From a virus: a stretch of DNA of 27,695 bases. The translations under genes were made by a program, and so were the position numbers. Below the pieces are notes generated by a model. That model saw only the letters and a program-made list of their open reading frames with translations. It did no database searches and had not been told where the DNA came from. The stretch covers positions 1 to 27,695 of IMG/VR virus record IMGVR_UViG_3300017756_000079, one strand, 5' to 3'. Below are positions 8,892-17,314 of this stretch, piece by piece (position 1 is the first letter of the stretch; each line of letters begins with the position of its first letter).

Positions 8892-9611
8892 TTATGTAAG
8901 CTTTTTTTGTATAGCTTTCATAACGTCTACTCCATTGTCTGTTTTAAGAAAACGAGCAAACGCTGTGTAAGGATGTTCATCAAATGGTACTTTCATTATT
9001 GTTTTACCATTTTTAGCCCATTTAAATACTGTATTATCATCAGTTAGATTTACTAAATGTGATTCTACAGCTCTATTTGCAAGGTTTCTAAGTTTTATAT
9101 CTTCATCATTAGCAATTTCAATAAATAACTCAGGATTATTTTTTGCAAATAAATAACAATCTCTTTTTATTTCTTTTGTAGACATTTTAGTCACATCTGA
9201 ACCAACTTCTGTTCTAAGTATAGCTTCAAGATGTTCTATTTCTAATTCTTGAACTAATCGTTGTGCTTCGATTTCTTGTTCAATCATATCAATATCATCT
9301 TTAGCTTCTTTAACTGCATCTAATTCTTCCCATAACCATTTATCAGGATGATATAAAGATAATAGTTGTTGTAATAAAGGATTTTCTCTTGGAACAGTAA
9401 GCATTCCATTTTCAAATACTATGTGTTGCAGTTGTGCATATTTGTCTTGTTCTTCTACAAATAAACTTTTTTGATTATTTGCATATCGTATTTCTCTATT
9501 AATACCTTTGTCTTCATCAAACCAAAGCATTCTAGAACTTCTTATTTTGTATGTTAAAGGAGAACTATCTTTTAATTGATATGTTCTTTCTTTTACTTCC
9601 CAGTTTTTCAT
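8892..9611 (-). CDS. Conserved virion-module protein of unknown function (239 aa)
   Basis: This soluble, charged protein lies just downstream of the major capsid gene. Recognisable blocks are SPLTYKIRSSRMLWFDEDKG (17-36), REIRYANNQKSLFVEEQD (about 39-56), FENGMLTVPRENPLLQQLL (about 66-84) and a helical, coiled-coil-like segment at about 98-135. The block MSTKEIKRDCYLFAKNNPEL follows at about 143-162. I remember the same order of blocks (RSSR..LLWFDEEKG, NQ.SLF..EQD, V...NPLLQ) in proteins beside capsid genes of marine phages, usually without a function. It may be a head completion or assembly factor. It lies downstream of the capsid terminator, so it may be expressed at a lower level than the capsid protein. 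Confidence 0.65.
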   Translation of the reverse strand: MKNWEVKERTYQLKDSSPLTYKIRSSRMLWFDEDKGINREIRYANNQKSLFVEEQDKYAQLQHIVFENGMLTVPRENPLLQQLLSLYHPDKWLWEELDAVKEAKDDIDMIEQEIEAQRLVQELEIEHLEAILRTEVGSDVTKMSTKEIKRDCYLFAKNNPELFIEIANDEDIKLRNLANRAVESHLVNLTDDNTVFKWAKNGKTIMKVPFDEHPYTAFARFLKTDNGVDVMKAIQKKLT

Positions 9612-9617
9612 AATATA

Positions 9618-9668
9618 TAATTTAATAAAATAAATAAAGATTGAGGTGCCCGTTAGGACACCCCATCT
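9618..9668 (-). terminator. Intrinsic terminator downstream of the major capsid gene
   Basis: On the coding strand, 13 bases after the capsid stop codon, AGAT GGGGTGTCC TAAC GGGCACCTC A ATCT forms a stem of 9 pairs (two G-U) with a TAAC tetraloop. A further 4 pairs extend it beyond a single-A bulge (+ strand 9638-9668). It is followed at once by a T-rich tract at 9618-9637 reading TTTATTTATTTTATT. The GC-rich stem stands out in AT-rich DNA. The position after the capsid gene fits a partial terminator that raises capsid mRNA relative to the downstream neck and tail genes. Confidence 0.85.
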
Positions 9669-9680
9669 CTAAATTAAAAA

Positions 9681-11129
9681 TTAGTTTTTCAATAAGAAGA
9701 AGTTATTAGCTCCTTGCGTTATTAAACATCTTTCAGATAAGAATGAAACTCGCATTTCATCTGTAGTAGTAGTATAAGCACCACCTACAGAACCTGTAAT
9801 CCAAGTTTTCATTTTTCTGTCATCGCTTTCAGAAGCTCTATATCTTACGTGTAAGAATGGTCTTTTAATATTTTGACCTAATTCTTGATCGTAAACTGTA
9901 GAAGTTCCAGCAGGAATTAATACACCTTCAATATCTCCAAATTGACCTCTTGTTCCAAAGTCATTTAAATATTTCCAGTCAGTTTTATAGAAGTCATATC
10001 CACCTCTTCTAAATCCTGAAAAGCCTAAGTTTAATGCCATATCTTCACTATTGTTAAATACACCATAAGAAGTACCGCCAGTACCGTAAGAGTTCTTAGC
10101 AGCAAGTGCGTCATCAATAGCTAAAGATAATGTCTTATTGATATAAAGCATGTTTTCTTCAATAGCTCCGTTTTTATCTAATTGCTTTAATATAGTATCA
10201 AAGCCGGTCATTGGAAGACCAGATGCAGATAAATCAGCAGCAAGATCTGTGTAAACATTTCCTCTACCACTTAATGCAGCAAATAAACCTTCTGTACCAC
10301 CTGGTGATTCTGAAGCGGATAATGCTGAATTACTATCTTTCTTAACAGATTCAATCATAGACATTTCTAAGTAATCTTCAAATCTTTGACGAGTTTCGTG
10401 TTCAGATTGTAAATACCATAAATATCCTGAAGCTCCGTTTTCAGAAGTAACTTCAATCCATCCTATTTGTGCAGTATCAGAACCATTGATAGCATAGTTG
10501 TCTTTTAATATCATAGGCTTATTAGTATAAGACTGATATACTGCATCAATTTCTCCTGTCATTCCAGCAGAACCTTTTGCAAATTCAGAACCATATACTA
10601 ATACAGTAGCTTTACTAAAACTAGCTGCGCCTGTAACAGCATTCCAGTTAGCAGCTTCTAAACATTTAGCTTGGAATGTACCTGTTGTACTGTTTGCATT
10701 TGCACCAGCTACAGTTACAACACCTTTTTGTACAGGGCCCGTATGAGCTCCACCTGATGTAAGACCTTGAACCATAATGGTTTGGCCTACTCTAACAGCA
10801 GGTACTTGTGCGGTACCGGCTGATGTGCCGTCAGGTAATGTATCAAAAGTTACTGTAAACGTAACAGTTGAAATAGCTACGTTTTTGTAAGCTATATGTA
10901 ATCTTCCTTGTTCTACCCATCTTATTTCATCGGAAGCTGAAGGCATCTCTGCAGATACTAATTTTAAGAAACCACCAATAGATCTGTTTCCATAAATTTC
11001 AGCTTGCTTTTCATAAACATCGGGTAAGAACTGGTTTGTAAAATCAAAATTGGTAATATAATTACCTTGGAACAGTTGGCCTTTGCTAGGCGAAGGCGTC
11101 AAATGTTCTATTCCAGTTGTTAGTGACAT
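9681..11129 (-). CDS. Major capsid protein
   Basis: The 482-residue protein is assigned as the main shell subunit from context: it sits directly after portal and scaffold-like genes and directly before a strong terminator. Supporting features are the length, the alpha/beta composition without a signal peptide, and a dense central beta region (about 75-180, Thr/Val/Gly rich) that could be an inserted domain. A region near 225-260 has WYLQSEHETRQRFEDYLEMS, a long helix plausible as the spine helix of an HK97-type fold. The N-terminus (FTNQFLPDVYEKQAEIYGNR, about 30-49) resembles the N-arm of capsid proteins from Bacteroidetes and marine phages. GC is somewhat higher than in neighbours, as often seen in highly expressed genes. 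No protease-cleavage delta domain is obvious. The start has an A/T-only leader with no Shine-Dalgarno sequence. Confidence 0.8.
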   Translation of the reverse strand: MSLTTGIEHLTPSPSKGQLFQGNYITNFDFTNQFLPDVYEKQAEIYGNRSIGGFLKLVSAEMPSASDEIRWVEQGRLHIAYKNVAISTVTFTVTFDTLPDGTSAGTAQVPAVRVGQTIMVQGLTSGGAHTGPVQKGVVTVAGANANSTTGTFQAKCLEAANWNAVTGAASFSKATVLVYGSEFAKGSAGMTGEIDAVYQSYTNKPMILKDNYAINGSDTAQIGWIEVTSENGASGYLWYLQSEHETRQRFEDYLEMSMIESVKKDSNSALSASESPGGTEGLFAALSGRGNVYTDLAADLSASGLPMTGFDTILKQLDKNGAIEENMLYINKTLSLAIDDALAAKNSYGTGGTSYGVFNNSEDMALNLGFSGFRRGGYDFYKTDWKYLNDFGTRGQFGDIEGVLIPAGTSTVYDQELGQNIKRPFLHVRYRASESDDRKMKTWITGSVGGAYTTTTDEMRVSFLSERCLITQGANNFFLLKN

Positions 11130-11142
11130 TTTTTATAAATTT

Positions 11143-11919
11143 TTATTGTTTAAGTTTAACTCTAAGTTTTGAACTAGAATTACCTGAAACAACTCTAAAT
11201 TTTTGTCCGGATTTAGTTTCAATAAATCCTTCTTTCCTTGGTTCCATATTTATATTTTTAGCTTCTTTAGCATTTTGTTGTAAAGCATCGGCACGGCCTT
11301 GCTCATAAAAATGTTGAGCTATCTTATCTGCATTTCTTGCAGCAAATAAAGCTTTATGGTAACCACTTGCATTTTCTAAATCTCCTTTATCATTTAAAAA
11401 TTGATTTACAAAATTTCCAAGATTAGATTGAGCATTTTTTGTTTCTGTAATATTGTTGACTTTATATCTATATTTATTATTTCCAACTTGAAAATCAAAT
11501 CCTTTAAAATCATTATCAAAAACATTTTCTGTTCTTTGTAAAAATTTATTTGTTATTTCTTTGTTTATTTCTTCGTTCCTTTGTGAATCTTCATAAAACT
11601 TTAAAGCATTTTGATATTGTTCAGGTATTTCATTTTGCTTATTCAACTTGATGTCAGCATAATATTTATCCCTATTAATAGTAAAAAACTGTCTAGCTTT
11701 ATGTATTTCTTCTTTATATGCGCGCTTTTTAGCACGTATTTCTTTAGGATCATCTTCTTCAGTAAATGAAAAATTATCTTCCATATATTCTGATATTTCA
11801 GATTGCTCCCATGGTTTAGATTTTGTATAGTACTCTCTTAGTAATTCACCATCTTTTAAAGTAGATACGTCTTTATTAAGAGCTATATAATCTTCAATTG
11901 AACCTCCTGTTTCATCCAT
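11143..11919 (-). CDS. Scaffold-like prohead protein (ATG-bounded core)
   Basis: The conserved part begins around MDETGGSIEDYIALNKD and continues with LREYYTKSKPWEQSEISEY, DNFSF and IRAKKRAYKEEIHKARQFF. I remember this pattern (TGG..EDY..LNKD..., EYY....P, R.KK.AYKEE..KA..F) from proteins between portal and capsid genes in marine and crAss-like phages. It is highly charged, mostly helical and probably coiled-coil, as expected of an internal scaffold that guides capsid assembly. The ATG at 11917-11919 is the first in frame, but conserved-looking residues (ENVDKLVKF) precede it and the frame stays open upstream to 12267. The true N-terminus is therefore probably further upstream. The gene ends 13 bases before the capsid start. 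Confidence 0.65.
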   Translation of the reverse strand: MDETGGSIEDYIALNKDVSTLKDGELLREYYTKSKPWEQSEISEYMEDNFSFTEEDDPKEIRAKKRAYKEEIHKARQFFTINRDKYYADIKLNKQNEIPEQYQNALKFYEDSQRNEEINKEITNKFLQRTENVFDNDFKGFDFQVGNNKYRYKVNNITETKNAQSNLGNFVNQFLNDKGDLENASGYHKALFAARNADKIAQHFYEQGRADALQQNAKEAKNINMEPRKEGFIETKSGQKFRVVSGNSSSKLRVKLKQ

Positions 11920-12267
11920 AAACTTTACTAGTTTATCAACATTTTCTGGTAAATTTATTTCAGGTTCTTTTGGTTCAGACTTTTTATTTACTTCAGCCGC
12001 TTGTTGATCAACTTTAGGTTGATTATCTTCAACTTTTTTAGGCTGTTTATTTTTTTCTTCTTTTATAAGTTCAATAGGAGAATCTACTTCTTCCCCTTGT
12101 TCTTCTTCGTTACTTTTATTGTTTTCTTCTTGTTTATTTTCTCCGGTAGGTTCTTCAGTTTCCTCTTTGTTTTCCTTTTGAACTTCTTTGCTAGTTTCGG
12201 ATCCGTCGCGTACAGATACCTCATTTGTGCTTTGCTTCTGAACGGCATCTTTTTCTTTATTTTTAGT
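11920..12267 (-). other. Open acidic extension in the scaffold frame, no ATG, overlapping the upstream gene
   Basis: The scaffold frame is open for 116 codons upstream of its first ATG, back to a TAA at 12268-12270. It contains no ATG, GTG, TTG or CTG codon. It encodes a Glu/Lys/Gln-rich, low-complexity acidic segment typical of scaffold N-termini. It starts with DAVQKQSTNEVSVRD, which resembles the N-terminal region of related scaffold-like proteins as I remember them. About 184 bases (12084-12267) overlap the small basic gene in another frame. Either translation enters this frame by ribosomal recoding or from a non-standard start, or the extension is untranslated. See the findings. Confidence 0.5.
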
Positions 12268-12425
12268 TTATCTAAATCAACTTTTATAACGTCGTTATTT
12301 TTTTTACCTGCAGCTTCTGGTTCAATTTCACCTTTTTCTACAGCTTTATCTAAAACAGCTTGTTCTGTTTGTTGTTTAGATTTTGGTTCGTCTGTGACGA
12401 TTCCTTTTACTTTCCACTTTTCCAT
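12084..12425 (-). CDS. Small basic protein with an RSKAQ-type motif, overlapping the scaffold frame
   Basis: This 113-residue frame has two parts. Residues 1-59 (MEKWKVKGIVTDEPK ..., EIEPEAAG, DVIKVDLDKL) resemble the extreme N-terminus of scaffold-like proteins I remember from related phages. Residues 60-96 start with an internal Met and read MPFRSKAQMRYLYATDPKLA, then a basic run and LPEK. That is the pattern of a widespread small phage protein ('FKSKAQ.R.L.A..P..AK...LP'), which is usually a free-standing gene of unknown function. The Lys-rich tail (97-113) may simply be the alternative reading of a purine-rich GAA/AAG tract. An internal start at 12246-12248 would yield the RSKAQ module alone. 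The overlapping arrangement with the scaffold frame is unusual. Confidence 0.6.
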   Translation of the reverse strand: MEKWKVKGIVTDEPKSKQQTEQAVLDKAVEKGEIEPEAAGKKNNDVIKVDLDKLKIKKKMPFRSKAQMRYLYATDPKLAKKFKRKTKRKLKNLPEKINKKKTIKVTKKNKGKK

Positions 12426-12453
12426 AATTTAATAATATATAATAATTTAAAAT

Positions 12454-14814
12454 TTATTTAGGTTCAAATCTTGAAAGATCGATTCCACCTAAAACATCGT
12501 TACCTTTAGATTCAAATGGCTTAGAAGGTTTTGCACTTCGTACAGGTTTACTAAATTCCATTTTTTCTTTTGAATCTAATTCCATTTGTTTTAATTTCAT
12601 GTTTAAATCAAACTCAAATTGCATTAATTCTTTTTTTGTTCTAGCTTCTGTCTCAAGTTTTTGTATATCAAAATTTTTCTGCGCTTCTTGAAGCTTCATT
12701 CTTGATTCAACTTTTACAGTTTCACCCTGAGCTTTTGCAAGTTCAGCAGCTTGTGCAGCTTGTGCATTAGCTTGTGATTGAGCAGCTATATTTCTTTCTG
12801 CCCTCATTTGATCTGCAGCAGCCTTCCTTGCTCTTCTATATTTTAATAATTGATTAGCTAATTTTATATTTTTTATTGATCTAATATCTATTACATCTTC
12901 TAAATGTATCTGATCTTTTGATAAAGCTATTTGTATATTGTTTTCAACTAATTGTTTTTCTTCTTCATCAGGATCTAATTCAATAAATACACCAAAGTCA
13001 TGCAAATGAACATTTTCTAATTCTTTTAATGCGCCCACTGTAAATCTACCTAAACTTTTAACAAACACATCTCTTTGTGGATGATAAGTAAGTACATCTT
13101 TTAATCTTATAGAAATAGCTTCTGCAAGCTCACTTGTTATATACATAGAGCTATGCAATATATGTCTTGTGGCAGTATTAGAATTTGCAGCAGCTAGTTT
13201 TTGTACACCAACTAAAGCATGAGGATCTGGATCAGAACCATCTCTAGCCTCATTTAATCCGGTCACATCTCTTATCATATTTAAATAATAATTATATGTT
13301 TGAATTAAAAGTGTAGATTGTTGTCCTCCTCCGCCGGGTAATTCTTGAATAGGAACTTTACCGGGATTCATATCTCCATCTACAGTCATTGAGCGACCTA
13401 TAATAGATCCAGTTTGAAAATATAAATTTAATGCTTCTTGTGGATTATAATTTGTGCCATTACCTAAATCTATTTCAGATAATCCATCTGCATCTACAAA
13501 TACACCAGATGGTGTCATTCTTTGTATTACTTGTTGTAATTTTAAATGAGTTAACTGTATTAAGTCAGCATAAGTAACCATTCTGCTAACTAAACTTTCA
13601 ATTTTACCCTTATAAAATCTAGGTGCACTAGTAACATAGTTCATCATAACTGTATTCACATTGGAATCAGGTCTAACCATGTTCTCTGCTTTTTGCCATT
13701 TTAAAAGTTTATTAGCGCCTAAAACTAAAACACCTTCATATATAACTTCTCTTGCTTGTGCTACTTTTTCAAATCTTGTTCTTTGATCTTTAGGTGGATT
13801 AAACTTATCGTCTTTTTTAATTGCTTTTTTAGCACCAGAAGACGTTTCTTTTATTTTAAAAACACTTTGTTCCCAAGATTTCCAATTAAAATACATTACT
13901 GTTAATGTATTAGAATCGTATGAATCTTCAGAATCATTATTAGTATAATCGTATTGATTAGTTTTCCCGGATCTTTTTATACAATCTTCAAATTCTTCAT
14001 CTGATAAACCAGGAAATTGTTTTTTAAGTTCGTTAGATTTTATTTGTTTTATTTCTCCAAAATAATATACATCTTGAAAATTAGGATCTTCTGTATATGA
14101 ATATACTAAATTAGCAGGATCTACGTATTCGAGTTTAATACCATCAGTATTATTAAAAGTGTGCTTAGCACAAGATATACCCAAGACAGTTTGGTCATAA
14201 TCTAAACGTTTTTTAAGTTCGTAATAACTATTTCTTTTAAAAATATTATCAATAGCTTGTTCATGAGCAAGTTCAATAGCTTGCTTATATCCTATTTGCA
14301 TATGAAGTTCTAATTCTTCATCACTCTCAGGCATTTGCATTTCAGAAAAATTTTCTACATTTAATCCTAATTTAGAATCAACTTCTTTAATAAAATCTTG
14401 TGTATTCATATCTTCCAACATCATTTCTACAAAATCAGTTCTTTTCTTTGTAGACGAGGGATCTTGTGCAAATGTTTTAATTGTAAACAATCTATCTTGC
14501 ATACCATTTACAACTATATCAACAAATTTTGGAATTATAGGTACGGGTTTCCAATCAAGATTTAAATAAGATAAATCACCATTTATAGAAAATTCATCTT
14601 TATATTTTTGTGTTGATTGTTCACCTCTAGCATATAATTTTAGTCTATGGAATTCTCGTTGGTTTTGAAGGAATCTACCTGTACCGGCACTCTTTCTAAA
14701 CCACTCATTTTTTATACCTCTTGCCACTTCCATTCCGTATTTTTCGCTATTTTTTGTAGCGTCATCAACCGATTGGCTGGGAAATTGAGTTGTATATCCT
14801 GTAGCTTCTGCCAT
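12454..14814 (-). CDS. Portal protein
   Basis: The 786-residue product is the likely dodecameric portal through which DNA is packaged, located between large terminase and scaffold/capsid genes. The N-terminal third has REFHRLKLYARGEQSTQKYK (about 54-73), SYLNLDWKPVPIIPKFVDIV (about 83-102) and VNGMQDRLF, a signature I remember from portals of Bacteroidetes-infecting and crAss-like podoviruses. The middle (about 395-560) is helical. The C-terminus (about 655-760) is a long Ala/Gln/Lys/Glu-rich coiled coil of the type lining portal barrels, followed by a short GGIDLSRFEP tail. Length is within the range of large podovirus portals. The ATG sits two bases after the terminase stop. No membrane segment is present. 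Confidence 0.85.
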   Translation of the reverse strand: MAEATGYTTQFPSQSVDDATKNSEKYGMEVARGIKNEWFRKSAGTGRFLQNQREFHRLKLYARGEQSTQKYKDEFSINGDLSYLNLDWKPVPIIPKFVDIVVNGMQDRLFTIKTFAQDPSSTKKRTDFVEMMLEDMNTQDFIKEVDSKLGLNVENFSEMQMPESDEELELHMQIGYKQAIELAHEQAIDNIFKRNSYYELKKRLDYDQTVLGISCAKHTFNNTDGIKLEYVDPANLVYSYTEDPNFQDVYYFGEIKQIKSNELKKQFPGLSDEEFEDCIKRSGKTNQYDYTNNDSEDSYDSNTLTVMYFNWKSWEQSVFKIKETSSGAKKAIKKDDKFNPPKDQRTRFEKVAQAREVIYEGVLVLGANKLLKWQKAENMVRPDSNVNTVMMNYVTSAPRFYKGKIESLVSRMVTYADLIQLTHLKLQQVIQRMTPSGVFVDADGLSEIDLGNGTNYNPQEALNLYFQTGSIIGRSMTVDGDMNPGKVPIQELPGGGGQQSTLLIQTYNYYLNMIRDVTGLNEARDGSDPDPHALVGVQKLAAANSNTATRHILHSSMYITSELAEAISIRLKDVLTYHPQRDVFVKSLGRFTVGALKELENVHLHDFGVFIELDPDEEEKQLVENNIQIALSKDQIHLEDVIDIRSIKNIKLANQLLKYRRARKAAADQMRAERNIAAQSQANAQAAQAAELAKAQGETVKVESRMKLQEAQKNFDIQKLETEARTKKELMQFEFDLNMKLKQMELDSKEKMEFSKPVRSAKPSKPFESKGNDVLGGIDLSRFEPK

Positions 14815-14816
14815 TA

Positions 14817-17057
14817 TTATAATATTTTACTTTTTAATCCTGAATTATTATATTTAGAAAATCCAAAATCTATCTTTCTTGTTTGTCTTTCTGCTCTTGG
14901 AGCATATAAATGTCTTTGGCAAGCCATTATAGCTAAACCACTACTTATTGAAGCATCAAACTTTGTTCTATTGTTAATATTAAACTTAGACCAATCTTCA
15001 AGGGTTCTTTGAAAATACATTCTACCATGTTCTTCATCTGTTATGCCTACATTGTTTTCTATATAGGATTCTATAGCAGACGCATGTGCTTGTTTTATAT
15101 CTTCTGATGTATTAGGAATTCCACCTAATTCTTTTTCTGTTACAGATAATTTATTTCTAGCTTTATCTGGTCGATTCATAGAAAATCCTCTATAACCTCT
15201 TCTTTTTAAATGATATAATAATCTAGGCTTATTATTTTCTGCAAGTATTGGCATACCATAAAATATAATAGCCATTAATACATCTTCAAAAAACATTTCA
15301 GCTGTTTGTGGTCTTGCAATATATTCTAAAAAGAATTGTGACTTAGGAACATCTGGTGATAACGAGAAACTTGTTAATCCGTGTAGCGATCCATTTGAAC
15401 CACCACCATCTGTTGTTCCGCTTATATCGTAGCTATCACATCCGAAAGCACCATAAGCTTTATTACCTGGATATTTAATGCCATTTTTAATTTCTATATT
15501 ATTCTGCATATCCGTTGGAAGAATCCAAGATATTCTAAATTTTCCTTCAGGATTAGGATAAAATTGTACTTTAGTATCCTTAACACCATTCTTCCATTGA
15601 AAAGAACCTCTTGTTACATATCCTGATGCAACCATTTCTTCATTAAAATCTATCTGTTCATATATCCTTGATAAATTAAATATTGATTCTTTTGTTTCAT
15701 CTCTAAATGCATGTTTTTCAGTTCTAGGAAACTGCCTATAATATTCGTTTAAAGCATCGGCATTATCTTTGAGCCCATCTGCTTCATTCTCCCAATGATC
15801 GATAACTCCGTTGTAGATAAGTTCCCCGTCAATTCCTTCAGCCGGAGTTTCCGGAGTGTCGAAGACAGGAAAACCAAATTTGTTAATGAATCCTTCGAAG
15901 TTCCATTCCATAGGTATGAACAAAGCATATAATCCACTAGCAGTCTGCCCATTGCGATTTCTTTTTTTCTTTGTGAGATCTGAGTCATTATAAATTTTTT
16001 TAAAATTACTACCACCTTTGTCTAACGCATTAGATGTAGATCCCATCATACATTTACCAACTATCTTCGAACCGAGACGGAGACACGTCTTTGTGACCCT
16101 CCAGTTATTGAGAATGTTGTCCGGCTTTTCCCACTTACCCGATTCATCATGGACGAGGATCTGTAGTTTCTCCCCGTCGTAGGAATTGTCACCTGTATTC
16201 TTCCAGTCGATGGTGGTATCAAGTCCCATTTGATCACCCTCTTCGGTGGTTGAGGTGGTTGCTTGTATCGTCTTTCTTGTGAGCCTTCTCGATGGTACCT
16301 TGTACGATAATTCTGTCTTTGGCCTCTCCATGCCATCCTGTATTGGTTTAAAAAAGAAAGGGTAGTTCGTGGAAATTGGGACAACCTTATCCGTGAACAT
16401 CTTCTTCGCGTCTCCTCCAGTCTTTGAAAGTATCCCAAATCTTGCATCTCTGGTAACAGTTGCCACGTTGACAACTTCCGAACTCGCCATAAAGGAGAAA
16501 CCAGACCGTCTGTTCTTGAGGTAGCACATTCCATAACACCTATAATCCGCCTTGCATGCCTCCCAGAAATAAAAAAATAATCTGTTTGCGTGTCTAAAAT
16601 CGGGTGAACCCACATCGATCTTTGTCCAATTGAGGTATATATAATGGGAGCCGGTGAGGTAACATGGCTCACCGTTGCACATGAACCAGTAACCATCAGA
16701 ACGAAAATCAAACTCCTTGTTAATATATTCATAATACTTTTCTTTTATATCCTCATTATACGACTTAAAATTATATATACTTTTTATTTTTTTAAGTGTA
16801 GCTGGTTTAGGTGTTTGAATAAATACTTGATCTTCTTTTTTTAATTCTTTACCATTAATTTCTTTAGGTATTAAAGGAAGTGCAATTTTTAATCCTTGTA
16901 TTTCATATATTTCACCTATTGTACCGTCTTTACTTATAACAACACAATCTAAATCTTTATTATAACCGTACTCGAATTTTTTATATCTATTATTATTTTT
17001 AACTAATTTAGATGATAAATGTTCGGTGTGTATCTTATATAAGGTTTGATTATACAT
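14817..17057 (-). CDS. terL: Terminase large subunit
   Basis: This 746-residue DNA-packaging motor combines an ATPase and a nuclease. The Walker A region is the deviant LKNRRSGFS (180-188), as common in phage terminases. Walker B is LQILVHDE (298-305, with D304 and the catalytic E305), and MMGSTSN (337-343) fits the coupling motif. The RNase H-like nuclease domain has candidate acidic residues at D541 (FGCDSYD), E607 (PILAENN) and D701 (FDASISSG). The start overlaps the stop of the putative small subunit by one base, and the portal follows at once. Residues of about 119-430, the ATPase domain, are encoded by DNA of about 40-50% GC, whereas the flanks are about 17-25%. The frame runs unbroken through both transitions. 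Confidence 0.9.
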   Translation of the reverse strand: MYNQTLYKIHTEHLSSKLVKNNNRYKKFEYGYNKDLDCVVISKDGTIGEIYEIQGLKIALPLIPKEINGKELKKEDQVFIQTPKPATLKKIKSIYNFKSYNEDIKEKYYEYINKEFDFRSDGYWFMCNGEPCYLTGSHYIYLNWTKIDVGSPDFRHANRLFFYFWEACKADYRCYGMCYLKNRRSGFSFMASSEVVNVATVTRDARFGILSKTGGDAKKMFTDKVVPISTNYPFFFKPIQDGMERPKTELSYKVPSRRLTRKTIQATTSTTEEGDQMGLDTTIDWKNTGDNSYDGEKLQILVHDESGKWEKPDNILNNWRVTKTCLRLGSKIVGKCMMGSTSNALDKGGSNFKKIYNDSDLTKKKRNRNGQTASGLYALFIPMEWNFEGFINKFGFPVFDTPETPAEGIDGELIYNGVIDHWENEADGLKDNADALNEYYRQFPRTEKHAFRDETKESIFNLSRIYEQIDFNEEMVASGYVTRGSFQWKNGVKDTKVQFYPNPEGKFRISWILPTDMQNNIEIKNGIKYPGNKAYGAFGCDSYDISGTTDGGGSNGSLHGLTSFSLSPDVPKSQFFLEYIARPQTAEMFFEDVLMAIIFYGMPILAENNKPRLLYHLKRRGYRGFSMNRPDKARNKLSVTEKELGGIPNTSEDIKQAHASAIESYIENNVGITDEEHGRMYFQRTLEDWSKFNINNRTKFDASISSGLAIMACQRHLYAPRAERQTRKIDFGFSKYNNSGLKSKIL
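15765..16700 (-). other. High-GC island inside the terminase gene
   Basis: Sixty-base samples at 16081-16260 and 16441-16560 contain about 47-50% G+C, while samples just outside (15661-15720 and 16741-16800) contain 22% and 17%. The island covers the ATPase half of the protein. A short AT-rich dip at about 15961-16010 interrupts it. Codons in the island use many G/C third positions, unlike the rest of the window. Spurious long frames appear in other phases here only because stop codons are rarer. Confidence 0.8.
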
Positions 17058-17314
17058 TATTTAATACGATCTTCTACACCGAAGAATTCTTGTTTTTTAG
17101 GGTTGTCTTCTTTTCCTACACTGTTAAGTTCTTCTACTTTAGCCATCATAGCTATAGCGTCTTCCATAGCTAATCTATAGGCTGATGCTGATATTTTTAC
17201 TTTTTCAGGATCTAATTCTTCTGGATCCATTTTTTTATTCATAACTTTTATTAACTCTTCTATAGAGTTTTCAGCAGCTTTGAGTAGTCTCTCTCTTGTT
17301 TTTTTTACGTCCAT
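17057..17314 (-). CDS. Putative terminase small subunit
   Basis: The 85-residue protein is almost wholly helical and charged. It has an N-terminal basic helix (KKTRERLLKAAENSIEELIK, 4-23), a second helix around KISASAYRLAMEDAIAMMAK (about 40-59) and an acidic-to-basic tail. Its position, sharing one base with the start of the large terminase, and the 'A..A...AI.....I..L' pattern fit small-terminase-like proteins of marine phages that recognise the packaging site. It is shorter than many small terminases and no helix-turn-helix can be proven by eye. It overlaps the upstream gene by 44 bases. Confidence 0.5.
   Translation of the reverse strand: MDVKKTRERLLKAAENSIEELIKVMNKKMDPEELDPEKVKISASAYRLAMEDAIAMMAKVEELNSVGKEDNPKKQEFFGVEDRIK

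Noticed and set aside
12001-12432. Plus-strand Phe-rich, membrane-like frame of 143 codons
   Set aside because: Antisense of the Lys/Glu-rich purine tract of the scaffold region. The poly-Phe composition is an artefact of GAA/AAG codons on the other strand.
14647-15012. Plus-strand frame spanning the portal-terminase junction
   Set aside because: No other plus-strand genes exist and both overlapped frames are well supported.
15749-16015. Open frame of 88 codons on the minus strand inside the terminase gene
   Set aside because: Another out-of-phase reading of the same island with no family resemblance.
16061-16732. Open frame of 223 codons on the minus strand inside the terminase gene
   Set aside because: It is an alternative phase of the high-GC island, where stop codons are rare. 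The product is Arg/Ser/Thr-rich with no recognisable domain, while the terminase frame has all expected motifs.
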